Positions 40,967-54,468 of a stretch of 64,000 nucleotides of DNA are shown in pieces. Both the position numbers and the translations under genes were made by a program. The stretch covers positions 6,558,038-6,622,037 of the forward strand of contig NC_080698.1 in NCBI RefSeq assembly GCF_030445035.2, written 5' to 3'. The DNA comes from Dasypus novemcinctus (Eukaryota; Chordata; Mammalia; Cingulata; Dasypodidae). How positions within the stretch are numbered: position 1 is the first letter of the stretch; every line of letters starts with the position of its first letter. Under the pieces are notes generated by a model. It made no database searches. It worked only from the letters and a program-made list of their open reading frames with translations, and had not been told where the DNA came from.

Positions 40967-43250
40967 AAAAAAGTCATTGCTTTCCTAACTGTATCTGGGA
41001 ATAAAGAAAACAAACTACCTTTACGGGGTAAAAAAATTACCCTACACAGTAAAAACCAAGGTGTTATAAAGATACACGTGCTTGGCTGCCACCATCCAGG
41101 CTCAGACATGCACTGAAAGCCCTGCGGTTACCCCAAGGGTAGGATGACTTTCCAGGAGTGGACGGACCACCACTGACCTTCCCTTGGTCTGCCTGCAAAG
41201 CATGGGCAAGTGTAGGAGGGGCAGAAACATGGCAGGGATATCTTTACTAAATCATCTACAAACAAGCCTGGAGAATAAATCTGAACAACTACCATAAATA
41301 GAATCAATACTGTTAGTGTTTAGAATTGAAGATAAATGGCTCTCAATTGCTCTTATCTGATAGAAATTAGTCTTTTTTAAAAATAATGAGACCTGGTTAT
41401 AAAACAGAAGACAACACAAGCTTACTATCTGCATATATAGGACAGAAATGATACTGCATTTTAAGAGATTTAAAGTAAGGTATGAATTTCTGTACTTGGT
41501 TTTGTGTGAGTAATATCATTAAAATCATAGAGCCAATTTTGTTTCGTTTGTATCAATTTAAGAAGGCTCTGTGTCTTGAGAGACATATTTCTTTACTCAT
41601 AATTAGCAATATTGTACAGACTTCCTCCTTCAAAATGGACATATATTTTTTAAAATCCCTGCAATGTGAACGATCATAACCATCATTTGCTGCAGACCTA
41701 CTATTCCAGGAATTATGTTCGTGTTTAACATGCAATATTTAATTGAATTCTTCAAACAACCTCCTGAGAGAAGTACTATGATCACTCTATGAAAGCCTAG
41801 TGTGTCTAGCAACTTCTCCAAGGTCGCGTGGCTGGTTGATGGAGGGCTGGGCATGATGAGGATGCGGAAGCCAGCAGCCAAATGCACCCTCTCCCAGCCC
41901 CTGCAGCCTGGATGAGCTCAATCACCCAACTCACCCCCACCTGGCGGCATAGCTAAGGTGAGATACCAGCCCACCTTCTCCTGGAAGCACCACATGGACC
42001 ACTCCAGCCTGCCACCCATCCCTGATGTCAGGTTCTCAGGGCCCTGGGGCCACGCTCTATCATTACAGTGTCCCAGTGTGGCTTGTGAGCGATCCTAATC
42101 AGCACGTCCCCCGCCGGCCTTTGCTTTCTGTTGTGCAATTCACATTCTAGTACCCTGAGAGCCTCCGCAGTTGTCCTTGAACACTCCTCCCAGAAAGCTT
42201 CTTCCCATCACCCCTCCTCAACGCACACCCCGCGGTGGGGCTGGTCGTCTGTGCCTCTTTCACAGTCACTCACTGACCCTCGTGCAAAGCTCCCCTCCGC
42301 CAGCCCTCCCCAACAAAGCTCTGGTTTCTATTAATAGTTACCCTGCAGCTGCCTGACCTCCCTCAACCACCTTCAGCCAACATCCGGATCATTCCCTCAA
42401 TCAGCACACCTGCTGAGGCTCTGTGACCAGCCCCCTGGCTCCACCCTGCCTTGCCTCCCATCAGGCAACTCATCTAATACCCCTTGTCAAGGTAGGAGAC
42501 AAGCAACCTTTAGGTCCCCTTTGCGTCGGCACCTGCTCTGCTCCCCACTCCCCATCACAGCCAGGAGCTGCTCCGTGGCGGTGCTGAAACCTTAAACTCA
42601 GACCCGTGCCGAGGCTGGGAACACGGCTCCAGCTCCCTTCCTCCCCTTAAGCCCTGCCTCTTACTTGATGGCGAACCTTTGAACCGTCGATTTTCTTCCG
42701 GTCTCCCTGCCTTGCTTGGTCTCCAGGCGGGTCCTCTTGCCATGGCAAGTGTCTGCCTCTCCCCTCTATTACGACACCAGCTTGATTGGCCTGAACCTTA
42801 GATCCATCCAGCCTTCTCAAGTTTTGCTCCTTCTCCCAAACTAGAAAAGTCACACAACTACCTGTATTAGCTTTGTAAAAACTTGAGGAGTTTTACAATT
42901 TCCTCTGGGCTTCCAAACTGCACAATTACACAGGACCAGCTCCTGTTCGGCTCCCTGGGAGGGCCTGGCTCGTGAAGCATCCCAGTCCTCAAGCGCCCAC
43001 CGCGCCCTGCATTCCCATCAGGTGAGGCCCCTCCTCCTTGTCTGGAAGGGCAAGCGCCCTCAGAGCCCCTGCAGCTCTGCTCACAGCGAGCCTCTTCATC
43101 CATGATGAGCGAGTGCTTGAAGATCACCAGTGCTCGGTGTCGGGTAAGGGGGGTGGGGGGGATGGCCCTCTTGAAAACGGTTGGCAGGAGGATGAAGCAG
43201 GAGGACTTTTTTTGGACGGCCATTTGGAAATAGTTATCAAAACAGAAAAT
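40967..43250. other. Non-coding flank
   Basis: No gene seen. A MIR3-like piece is likely at about 41685-41880 (TACTATTCCAGGAATTATGT then ACTTCTCCAAGGTCGCG). The C-rich stretch 42120-42780 has open frames but no splice or codon pattern supporting a gene. Confidence 0.45.
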
Positions 43251-43570
43251 GCACACGCCCTTTGACCCAACAAATTTACCTTCACTTCTAAGAATTTAAG
43301 AAAACAACAGTGCAAAGATATGTGTACAGAGATGTTTCCTGCAGCTTTGTTTGATGTGGTGAAAAATCTCAAGACAGTTTAAATATTCCTCTTCTGAGGG
43401 AATGACTAAATAAATGGTGGTACGACCAAGGGGAATTTTCTGCAACGGTCAAAACGAAGAAGGAAGAATCCATATGTACTGACCGGGAAAGAGCCCCCGA
43501 ATGTATGTAATGATAAAGTGAAAAGATCAAGCTGGAAAAGAGCAGTCCTAGCTAGGTCCTATTTTTTCTG
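43250..43570 (+). repeat. Ancient L1 3'-end fragment
   Basis: CACGCCCTTTGACCCAACAA, GGGAATGACTAAATAAATGG and TGATAAAGTGAAAAGATCAA follow the order of an old L1 3' region on the plus strand. 43570-44780 holds nothing recognisable. Confidence 0.6.
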
Positions 43571-44789
43571 AAACACACATACAAATTCACAAAGGCAAAA
43601 CATTAACCCCCCATTCCCACAGCTGGGGAGGGGAGAAGGAGCCGCAATGGGGGAGGCGCGGGGGTGCGGGGTGGAGCACTGCTTTCTACTTCTGCAGTTG
43701 TTTGAATTTAGTGATGAGGCAGCCATCCCTTTTATACTTTAACAAGATAAAGAGAAAATAAAACAAAAGCAGATCAAAAAACACCCTTTGTTCCATTGGC
43801 CACCGCGTTTTGGGGCTCCCCACTCGCAGGGCCCCTCCTCCTAAGGACCAGGCCTGGTTTCTCTTCCCTTCAAATGAGAAATGAGGCCGAAATTTCAGGG
43901 CACCCCGAGGCCTAGAGCGCACCCAGAGGACCAACCCTTCCCCCTTTATTCTTCACTCGCAGTACTCCTGCCAGCATTGGGATTTTTTTTTCCCACTTTG
44001 GTCACAGCCTGCTGTTGTTTGCTTTCTCCTTCCTTTTTTCTCCAACTGGCTGAGCAGACCCAGGCCCTCCCCGCTGGGGCTGGGTGCGTGGAGCAGGCCA
44101 GGGGCCTTTACCCGTGCTGGTCGGGTGTTTCACAATCCCTTTCAAGACCTCTCTTTGGGCAGAAGTGCTTGGCTTTTGTGAGGTCCTGTCAAAATTGTTT
44201 TGTCTTACTTGAATCAGCTTCAGTGGGCAGGTCCCCCTTAGATATTTAATAGCAAAACGAAACAGGAAGCTGGTATATATTTTTGGACATAAAGACATAT
44301 CATACAGGGACATGCAGGCACTGGGCTCACTTTCTGAGGTGCACTGTGGGAATAGCTTGTTTGGGATAGGTGCACATCAGTTTGGGTGTGAATTACTCGA
44401 GAACAATGATTGTCAACCACAGTTTATTATTGCCAGGCTTTTCCAAACACAGAGGTAAAAAGTTATTAGGAAACACCAAGCAAAGAGAATCTAAGTTTCC
44501 GTCTAGAAGGAATACCCATGTTCTGACTGTTCTTCCTGCCCTACTGATGCTCAGGAGGAACTCTGGCCCAAGACTAACTCTGATACAGTTCTCACGACTC
44601 CAACTAATCCTTTCTACTGGTACTGGGACTCTCCATCAACTATCCCTTACGTTATTTGGGTTTTTTTAGCATCTGTGCCTTCATTCTCTTCCTCTTTCTT
44701 TGATACCTCCTCAGCTTAAAGTCACACTAAAGTCTCTTCCACATTAAAAATGAAACAAAACGATGACAAACAAAAACCCAACCAACTCT

Positions 44790-45500
44790 TCCTTTGTCTA
44801 AACCTTTCTTATGTTCTGCTGTCCCAACTCATTCCTCCTTTTTATTGCCAAACTCCTTGAGAAAGTAGCCTCCACAGTCGGGCTCCTTTCTCCTCCTCCC
44901 TATCGAAACGGATTTTGCAAAAATCCCCTGGCCGACCTTCTAGGTGCCAAATCTAGCGCCTTGTCTCAGTCAGTCCTGCAGCGCATCACACTGAACCAGC
45001 ACCTCCTTTCACTTTCTCACTCCCTGCCTCCGAACACCCTGCTCTCTCCTTTCTGTCGCTTTGGGCTCTCCACGGTGGCCCTCTTCTGCCTGCCCCTGAA
45101 AATTGGTCTTCCCTAGAAGTCGCTCCTCAGCTGCTTTCTTTTCCCCGGTACCCACCTTGTCCTTGTAATTTCATCCATTCCCAGGGTTTCAACTGTCATA
45201 CATGAGAATTAAATCTGCACCATTGATCCGTGCCTCTCACTTGTGTTCCCAATTTCTATTTCCAGTGGTTTATAGGTCTTCTCCAACTGGATATCCCCAA
45301 AGCTTCTTACACTCAACACATCCAAAGAGACTCACAACCCGGCGTTCTTTCTTGTTCCCATTCCACCACCAATGCTTCTTTCACCATCCACCCATGAGAA
45401 GGCTGAGTTCTCTTTTGGTCTTCCTTTCTCTCCTGCTGCTTCCAGCACAACTTGGGATTACACTTCCTGAAATAACTCTAAATCACCCCCCTCTTCTTCC
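44790..45500 (+). repeat. L2 ORF2 relic
   Basis: GCCAAACTCCTTGAGAAAGT, ACCCCAAAGCTTC-like text and ACATCCAAAGAGACTC match the order of mammalian L2 (CR1-clade LINE) ORF2. The reading frame is broken throughout. Confidence 0.5.
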
Positions 45501-45599
45501 TTCTGATAGCTATTCCCCTGATCCCATTCCTCTTAACTGGATTAATAACAACCACAATGTAATTCTGATATGTTTAAACCACTCATCAATTTAAAGAGT

Positions 45600-47640
45600 T
45601 TTCTTCTACAGGAATTTAGACCAACTTCATGGAAGGTGAGTGGATGGTAGAAATATTGGATATTTTCTACCTTCCCCATGAAATGAGAGTTCAAAATAAA
45701 AATTAAGTTGCATCTTGAAATATCAACGTGATGGTTCTTGCACCCCAATTTTGTGGACTGAGAGGTATATAAATTATACTGATCTGGAAGTTAATCACAG
45801 TGACACAATCGCCTAATGGGCTAAACTTGTTTTAATTATTTAAAGAAAAGAGCCGAAAATAAACTTGCTAGAGAAGTTATTGGGCAAATAGACTGAAAGA
45901 CCATTTGCTTTTAGTTTTTATATTGATGTGTAAAAATAAAAAGTGTTTTATGATTTTTCATTACCGTAATGATCAAGTCAGAAAGGAAGTACCTGCTAAG
46001 CTTGCGTTTTTCTTTTGAACTATATTAAATCAATGGAACATAGTTTTTTTGTTTTTTGTTTTTCTTTTACAAAAAAAATCTTTCCAGAGATCTCATACTT
46101 TTACATACTCAGTTTTCAGGAAGGAAACACTGGCTGGAATATACCCAGTTTTAAGAACTGTAAACAGGTACGTGAATAGTAGATTAAAAATAATACTTGG
46201 CTCTTTTCAACTACTGTCAAGAGAAAATATTTAATGTCTCAGAACAAAATTATTTTGTGTTACTTCTCTTTAATCTGAAAGATCCCATGAGGTTTACAAG
46301 TACTGCAGCCAAAATGGGAATTACACCTTCAATGTCGTCTCCAAGGCGATTTGAGGGTCTCTAATACAGAGTACACCAGGGGTGTGCCACGGTGACAGAG
46401 AAGCATTCAAAGTGCCAGCTATTGAACTAAATAACACATTTGCTTTTATGTCTGCTTAATGAAATAGAAATAATTGATTAATACCCCTAACATCTTTTTC
46501 TCAGCATTCATTAAAGTTAAAACCTTGTATCATATTTTGTAAACTCTACTTATGTAGTATAAAAAACAAAATAAAAATAAGTAACCTCAATTATTTAAAA
46601 AAAAATAAAGATTTTGAGAGAATGAGAAGCTCTAGACACGACTCCTTTGCAAGTGCCTCCATTTAAATGCAAACGAAAAAACTAATGAGCCCTGACACCC
46701 CAGTGACCAAAGATGTTCTTTAAACAGGCCCTGTATCTTGTCACCAAAAAGCTGAATCTGTTTTTCTAAAAAGAGCAAAGAGTTTTCCTGTAATGCCATA
46801 ATTAAAAAAAGAAAATTCTAAGAATTGTTTATTTGGCACTTGAGGTTGCTAATGTTTGTTATGGGATGTTTACCGTAGAAATCAGCATTTCCTCACTTAA
46901 AGATGTAAACGGAGTTTTCAGAGGCTGTTCAACACCAACTCTGTGATTAGGCTGCGGCAGAACTTTTTAGCCTCTAGGAAGTTCTCAGAGAAATACAGTT
47001 GGAGGGATTGCTCCTTGGGAAAATTATTTTACAGGTAAAAAATATAGCTTTGACAATTTAACCTAAGACCAAAATGCAGAATCTCTACTCTCCTGGACAG
47101 TGGTGGTTGATGATAAAAGATGTGGATCTGAAACGGGAAATGATCTATTCCTGTATTTTTTAAAATGTGCTATGCAGAGATAATTTTTGTATCCTATAAA
47201 TAACCTAAAACTGGCTTAAATATTCTACTCCAATAACACCTATCAGAAGCCTATCTAATCCTCCCCGGCCTCTAATTTACCTTGATGCTTTTATCTTCAC
47301 CCGCAAAACCCCAGCAATGGACTAGGCTTCTCATTTTCAAATGGCAAAAATCAGTAAATGAATAATACAGGTTTTTCTCAGAGAACAATTAATAGAATAA
47401 TTATTAAATAGGGTACAGACATGAAATAAAATGCACTTCATTTTTAAAAAATAAGAATTTAAGGAACTTGAGTTGGAATAACATTAATTATATATTCGTC
47501 ATAGACCGTGGCTCTAATATTGTCTAATGATCACAGTATGGTGACTAGCCACTGTTAGTCTGAGAAAAAATGTGTGATGTTGATTTTAAGATTTGCACCT
47601 GCAAGTAATAATTTAATCAAGAAATTATGCCAAGAGGATG
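45600..47640. other. AT-rich flank without gene or confident repeat
   Basis: Both strands were scanned; only short broken frames are present. No splice-bounded conserved peptide is seen. Confidence 0.5.
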
Positions 47641-47647
47641 AAAAAAG

Positions 47648-47900
47648 TGTGTGTATATATTTGCATGTGCATCTATGCGTGTATATGTGTGTATTGTGTG
47701 AGCATGAGTGACCGTGTTTATGGGTATATGTGTGAGTGGGCACGGGCAGGTCCATACATGAGTGTGCATGAGTGTGTGTAATTGTGTGCATGCATATGTA
47801 CATAGGTGTGTAGGTGTGACTATAGGTATGTGTAGGCCTGTGTATGTGTCAGTATATGTATGTGTGTGTGTAGGGGTGTGTGTGTATGTGTGTGTGTTAG
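47648..47900. repeat. TG-rich imperfect microsatellite
   Basis: About 250 bp of alternating purine-pyrimidine (GTGTGTAT, GTGCATGT and similar). The apparent Cys/His/Thr-rich frames on both strands are by-products of the repeat. Confidence 0.9.
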
Positions 47901-47974
47901 TGGAAGGAGTAGAAGTGGACAGGAAAGGACTTGGGCATCCTGAGGCAATTCGGCGGCAGGGGGTGGGCATTTAG

Positions 47975-50900
47975 TCTGAGTCTTTCCTAATAAATGGTTT
48001 TTGTAGATGATGAAAAGAATAATGCCGGCAAACATGAATAGTCCACAGTTCTCATAATAGGGTTTATTATTTTAGATTTTGTCAAAATAATTAGGCCAGG
48101 CTGATGTGTTTCAGTGAAAGGCCCCTGCCCTCCTTTCAAAGCACGTGGGAGATGCAAGGTCGTCCGAAAATGGGCAAGGCCACGTGTCCCTCTGGAGTGG
48201 GGGAAAAGGTCCCACTTGCACCTGGTCTTAGAAGCAGCTGGCACAGCTCGAGGGGTTCAGGAAATAAATATGGAGTAGTGGACTTAGTTCTAATGTAGGA
48301 ATCGCTTTCCGCTTTTGCCTACCTTAATTTTTAAAATCACATTTTTTTTTTCCCTGCAGATAGGATAGTTTTTCCATTTAAGTCTTCCCACTGATTTCTG
48401 GTCCATTTTTCTGTTGAACTCTCATCTGGTCCTATTTTTCTTGCATCTCTTTTTAAAATATTTTTAGAGATAAGATAAAAAATGCCACTCTATATTTAGC
48501 ATAGGCTCCAACTACACTGGCCGTGTACAACCGTGCTTTGGTGGAGAGGCAGGGATTGTTTCTGGGAAATCAGATGCAGCCCCAGGGTAGCATTTCTTCC
48601 TAACCTGCCCAATCTCAGTGCAGTTACCCCTTGTGGCCATGTAGTTATTTTGAAAGAATACAAAGGAGCAGAAAGAAAGAAAGGAAAAAAACCCCTCAAG
48701 GATCAAAAGTAGGGCAAAAGTTCAAGGGGGAGATTTATTTTTAATGTTAAAAGAGAAGATTGAGAGTGAGTAAAATCGAGAACACTGATTAAAGTGCAAA
48801 AGTTCAGGAAGTCAGAAGCACTGTTTGTTTGTTTTTCTGAGCTGGAGGCCAACCAAACACATCTGCCTTTTTCCTAAATGAGTTTTCTAACTGGCTGCTG
48901 CCCTAAGATAAAAGCCATTTACATTTAGTGCAGGTACACTTTGAGGGGTAAGGGAGGTGGCACATTTTTAAAAAGTCCCCTGAGTAGGCTGACTCTGTGA
49001 GTGAACTGTGTTTGCAAAGGGGTGTGTGTGCGTGTGCGTGTGTGTGCACCTGCCTGTTTGCAGATACAAGGGGCAAAATCCCAGACGTGGGTGATGCCAT
49101 AGCCCAGCCCTGTCGGCATTTTCCTTCAAGTTCAAGTATGTAACGAATTTGAGGGTTAACCACTCTTTTAGGCATCGCTAATTACATTTCTCAGTGTAAC
49201 TAACTGGAAGAATTTACTCACTCCCTCAGCTAAAAAAGGTGTTTATTTATGGAAACTGAAAGCTCTGAGGGACCTTCATATCATTTATTACAAACCTGTC
49301 CTGGGGGAAACTCCGGTTGAAAAAAGCCAAGTGGCTGGCCTACCGCGGCCAGCCAGTGTCAAAGCATTTTATTCCTTGTCTCGGGTGTTATGATGATTAG
49401 CATTATGGAGCTCATTTTCCCTGAGAAAATGGAAATTACGTCTGGCCAGCTATGGACTTTTGGTGGTCAAGTTCATAATTCGTTCATCCAACGTATAGTG
49501 AGCACCGGATATGTGGTGGCACCATCTTAGACTCTGGGGTCACCGTGTGAGGAAAATAGACGTCTCTGCTCTCATGAGGTAAAGTGAGTCTCAAAGCTGT
49601 GTGGATCAGCTCTCCGTGCTCTGCTCAGAAAACAATTTTAGACTTTAACTGAAGAAACTTAGAAATCGCTTTTCACCTCTGCACCCTTCATTTGGAAGAG
49701 CTGGGGATTGTAGACCAGCCTCGGCCCTGGCCCAGGGGGCCCAAATCTTGGTCACACAAAAGATGAGGTGCTGGGATGGGGTGGCTTCCTGGAGCTCCAC
49801 GGGGCACAGTGAAAACACAGACCTGCGGGACCACAGAGGGCGTGGAGGAGAGAGCATCCCACACAGACGCTTTCCTCAGTAGGTGTTTTAGCAACAACCG
49901 CCACCATAGCAAAGCTCGGTCTCCTCAGAGCTTCTGCTGCAAAACCACGGTGGGGAAGCAATGATTCACTGAGGGACCATCTGAGGATGGGCTCTGATTC
50001 TCTGGTCTCTGAAATACACTATGTGGGGCGGAAAAGCTGGACTGGGTTCTTGCTGCAAGTAAAAATTAAAAAAAAAATTTACGTAGCTTTTGTTCCTTGG
50101 AAGCACCCTAATATAACACGTCGGTCGCCTGGCTTTCGACATGGACTCTGAGCTTGCGAGTGCCGCCGTGGTAACACTACACGCCTGACAATCAGTGGGG
50201 AGAAGCAGCACAGGCTTGCAGCCTCCCTTTAGACGCATATTTTGAATTCTTCCATAACTTGAATTACGAATAATAATGATATTAATACTTGGTTAGATTA
50301 TCTTGTCAGTGTTCTCTTTGAAAGTTAGAGCTTCCTCTTTCCAGAAGACCTGGAGGTTGTATTCAGAACCCGTTTTAAATTAAACTCGGTTTTGACTCTT
50401 TTGGGTTCCGATGAGAACTGTGTTAGCATGGGACCTAAGATTCATTTAGTCAAACCATACCCATTAAATAGATGAAAATGCGAGAATCCATAATGATTCT
50501 CAGAAAAGAGGAAATAGAAGAAACTCATGTGAGGCAGCTAATACCAACTCCTTACATTTAACTTCTTTGCAGGAGGAACCAAATAGCTTCAGCTGACAAG
50601 ATCAAGCTCTGCTTTATGGAAGAATGTCAACTACATGTAGCAGGATGCTAGAATTAGAAAACCATATGCTGGCAACTCCTAATGAGAATGCAGATCCAAG
50701 CAAGGGCTATCAAATGGTGCCAAAGATGCCAGGGGGATGGTTGATGAGAATCTGGATATCCAGGTGGTGCCAAAGTCCCAGGGCCGTGGTGCAGTCCTGG
50801 TCATCAGGAGAAAACCGTAATTGTCCAGTAGATGGCTCAGACTCCACAACCCTAATCTAACAATCTATCTTAGCAAACTCAGTGGTGGGACAACTGGATA

Positions 50901-51440
50901 GCACACATCTCCTGGTGGCATGCATCCTGATGTACAGAATCACCTCTGATGCAGGCTAGCCAAAGCTGCTTAGCTGGAGTCTAATCAAGTCTATAGAATA
51001 ACTTTCAGGAAGTAGAGGGGCAAGAAAAACAAAAGCAAGTTAGGGTCTCTAAAGGAAACTGGCCCAGTCCCTGCAATAAGAAGAGACCCAGGAAAAAGAA
51101 AACAAACCTAGATTAAAAGAAGCTGCTCATGAAAAAATAAATAAATAAAAATTAAAATGTTTTTAAAAAGACGCCAATGGGACATAACAACCAGGTACAA
51201 TGCATGGTCTGGAATTGGTTCTTGCCTTGGAAAAAGCAGCTATAAAGACATTTTAAGGACATTTGAATATATAGTGGCCATTAGATTGTGTTAAAGAATG
51301 CTTATTAATTTTAGTTGTAATAGTGTTAATTTTTTTGCTATGTAGGAAAGTGTTCTTATTTTTGCAGAAATGTATTTTGAAGTATTTGGGGGGTTATGTC
51401 ATAATATCTCTAGTTTATTTAACTAAATAATTTAAAAATA
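47975..51440. other. Non-coding flank
   Basis: It includes a short (GT)n at 49021-49046 and a possible old LINE-like relic near 49484-49590. 50640-51430 looks like a diverged ancient repeat (CTGGAATTGGTTCTTGCCTT, then AAGTGTTCTTATTTTTGCAG) whose class I cannot assign. No gene is recognisable. Confidence 0.4.
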
Positions 51441-52429
51441 CCTCATGATCTCTTCAACAAATCGTGCTGAGACAACTGGATAACCACATGCAAAAGAATG
51501 AAGTTGGACCCCTGCCTCAATCCTTATGCAAAAATTAACTCAAAATGGACCAGTGACCTAAATATAATAGCTAAAATTATAAAATGATTATTAGAAGAAA
51601 ACATATAGGTAAATCTTCATGACCTTGGATTTGGCAATGGATTCTTAGATTTGACACCCAAAGCACAAACAACAAAAGAAAAAAATAAATTGAACATTGT
51701 CAAATTTAAAACAAAACTAAAAACTGTTGTACAAAGGACATTATTAAGAATGTGAAAAGACAGCCTACTGAATGGGAGACAGTATTTGCAAATCATATAT
51801 CTGATAAGGGTTTAATATCCAGAAAATATAAAGAGCTATACAACTCAACAACAAAAAGACAAACAACTCAATTAAAAACTTGGCAAAGGGCTTGACTAGA
51901 CATTTCTCCAAAGAAAATTTAGAAATCCCCATTATGGACATAGAAAGATGCCTAACATCAGTGGGTCATCAAAGAAACATGTATCAAAACCACAGTGAGA
52001 TACTTCACACCCACTAGAATTGCTTTAATTAAAAAAAAAAAAAAGTAAGTATTGGCAGGGATATAGAGAAATAGGAAATCTGATACATTGCTGATGGGAA
52101 TGTAAAATGGTGTAGTCACTATGAAAAACAGTTCCTCAAAAAGTTAAGCATAGCCCTGGATGGTGCTTCAGAGGTAATCACCAGACATTGTAAATCCTCA
52201 CAGGGCCTACATGATGGAATAGAGGAGAGTATGGGCCATGATGTGAACCAATGTATATGAGGTGCAGAGGTGCCCAAAGATGTACTTACCAAATCCAATG
52301 GATGTGTCATGATGATGGGAACGAGTGTTGTTGGGGGGGGGGAGAGGGGGGGCGGGGGGGTGGGGTTGAATGGGACCTCACATATATATTTTTAATGTAA
52401 TATTATTACAAAGTCAATAAAAAATAAAA

Positions 52430-52471
<42 letters not shown>

Positions 52472-53035
52472 AAGCATAGAATAACCTGTAACCCAGCAAT
52501 TTCATTGCTATGTATATATCTGAGAAGTGAAAACATGTCTACACAGAAACTTGAAATTGACTGTTTATAGCAGCATTATTCATAATAGCCGAAAGGTGGA
52601 AACAACCCGAATATCCATCAGTGGATGAATGGATAAATAAATTGTGGTATATACATTCAGTGGAGTATTACTCAGCCATAAAAAGGAATGAAGAACTAAT
52701 ACATGCTACAACTTGGATAAACTTTGAAAACATGCTAAGTGCAAAAGACCAGTCATATATAGTATGATTCATTTTATATGAAGTTTCCAAAATGGGCAGA
52801 TCCATAGGGTCAGAAAGCAGATTCGAAGTTCCCATGGGATGGGGAAAGGGGAAAATGAAGAGTGATTACATTGTTTTTATGGGGTGACAAAGAAGTTTTG
52901 AAACTGGAGAGGTGGTGGTTGCCCAACATTGCAAATACACTAAATCCCTTTGGACTGTACACTCTAAAATGGTTAATTGTATGTCATGTGATGCTCACCT
53001 TAATAAAAATATTTCTCATAAAAAATAAAGTGCCT
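51440..53035 (+). mobile_element. 5'-truncated old L1 with nested young L1
   Basis: Plus-strand L1 ORF2 3' part (AACTCAAAATGGACCAGTGA, ATATCTGATAAGGGTTTAAT, TATTCATAATAGCCGAAAGG) and 3' UTR ending TGATGCTCACCTTAATAAAA. It is interrupted at 52154-52463. Many stops make it inactive. Confidence 0.85.
52154..52463 (+). mobile_element. Young 5'-truncated L1 3' UTR insertion
   Basis: About 310 bp of the same 3' UTR family as 31767-32962, with a long G-rich tract (52330-52373), TTTTTAATGTAATATTA and an uninterrupted run of 34 A (52435-52468). The perfect 16-bp duplication AAAAAGTTAAGCATAG is at 52138-52153 and 52464-52479. Tail purity and a perfect duplication suggest recent insertion. Confidence 0.92.
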
Positions 53036-54105
53036 TCAAACCTTTAAGACATACTATTCTCTGCTATTTTTTTGTATTCTATAAATCTAGCAGTTTTTTT
53101 TTTTCCCCTTACAGATTTTGACAGGTTAGCCTATTTCTCTTGTAGAAAACAGTTGCTGATTCTCACAGAGATATAAAGCCTTGTCAAGAGGCATGATTAA
53201 TTTCCAGGGGCAACTGTGCGGTTTGCCAAATTTAAATTGGCTGCCTCTTTTATTCCAAGTGTGGAGGGGAGAACATTTCCCAAACTGGAATCTTCACAGA
53301 TGACACCCACCTGGAAGTGACCTTCTGGCCCCCTTGTGGAACGGCTGAACATAAGAGGAGTTTTCAGACACCCACACTTCTGTGAGACTAGCAATTAACG
53401 TGTGATTGTAAATAGCTATCCAATAATGAGTAACAGTTCTATGTGACATTTCCTGAAGATTGAAGTCTGAGAGTGAAGCATGAAAAAGAGTAGCATACTG
53501 TATTTACTTCAGAATAATGTAGAAGAGTGTTGTCATAGGAAGAGAAGCACAAATCTTCAGGATCTGCTATCTTAATTTTAGTATTATCACCAGAACCTAA
53601 TTCCACTGATCACAAATGACGATTTTTAAAAGTAACCTTTATTCAATTATATGTTGCATAAAAACCATCTATAGTTCCACAGTCCAAATGTAACCACATT
53701 CATAATTCTTGTGTTTGGTCCGTGGTCTTCTAGCTGATTTCGCTCTTCTTTATACCTATCTATTTTCCAGGTTTGCAACAATGAATCTGTATTTTTTTTT
53801 TTAATTGAAAAAAAGCTTCATCTAAGATACAAGTGTCAATGATTTTGTCCCCAGATGAGCTCGGGGACAGGGATGCAGACGTGACACTGCATGTGGCCCT
53901 GCCAGCACCGTGACTGTTAAAGAGAGAAAACCCACGTTGGGGACGGTAGCAAACTGTAGAGCTGGCCAAATAGGGACTCTTTCAGCGCCGGTTTTAAAGC
54001 GGGTCTCTCGCCACTGCGGGCAGATGTGGTAACTTTTCTGAACTTTTCTGAAACTACTCAGTTTACTCATCCCCAAAGCTGAAAGTTGAAGAGTTGAAGC
54101 CCTTT
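53036..54105. other. Non-coding flank
   Basis: No gene and no confident repeat; a T-rich stretch is at 53788-53801. Confidence 0.45.
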
Positions 54106-54109
54106 TGCC

Positions 54110-54360
54110 CTTCTCGGAATGACTGGGGTGCGACAGTGTCCCCGTGGCTGGGCGGGCGTCGCCAGGGGCCCGGAGCGGCCACCCCTGCCAGGACACGAGT
54201 GGGCCAGCGGCCGGGCGCTGGGGCGGCCTGGACCGAAGCCGAGGGACCCGGGAGCTGCCCGCCCCCCGGGCCGGGTCAGTGAAGGCCGGGCCACGTCCCC
54301 ACGCCCTGCGCCGGCGCCCCGCTGCTGAAGACGGAGGCAGAGCGCCACGGCCGAGGAAGC
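54110..54360. promoter_or_regulatory. Isolated CpG-dense patch
   Basis: About 250 bp of high GC with many CpGs (for example GGGCGGGCGTCGCC and CAGCGGCCGGGCGCTGGGGC). The surrounding flank is otherwise AT-rich and CpG-poor. Overlapping frames on both strands show no recognisable protein. It could be an orphan CpG island or enhancer, or a GC-rich remnant. A CA-type microsatellite follows at 54421-54468. Confidence 0.5.
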
Positions 54361-54420
54361 GGTGCTGTGTCCTGGCTCTGCCGGGCAGCTGGAGCTAGTG
54401 CCACGGCCCACGGGCTTCTG

Positions 54421-54468
54421 CACACGCGTGCACGCACACACGCACGTGTACACACACATGCACACGCT
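54421..54468. repeat. CA/CACG microsatellite
   Basis: Alternating CACACG, TGCACGC and CACACA units directly beside the CpG patch. Confidence 0.85.

Noticed and set aside
47555-47970. Cys/His/Thr-rich small proteins
   Set aside because: They are translations of a TG/CA microsatellite on both strands.
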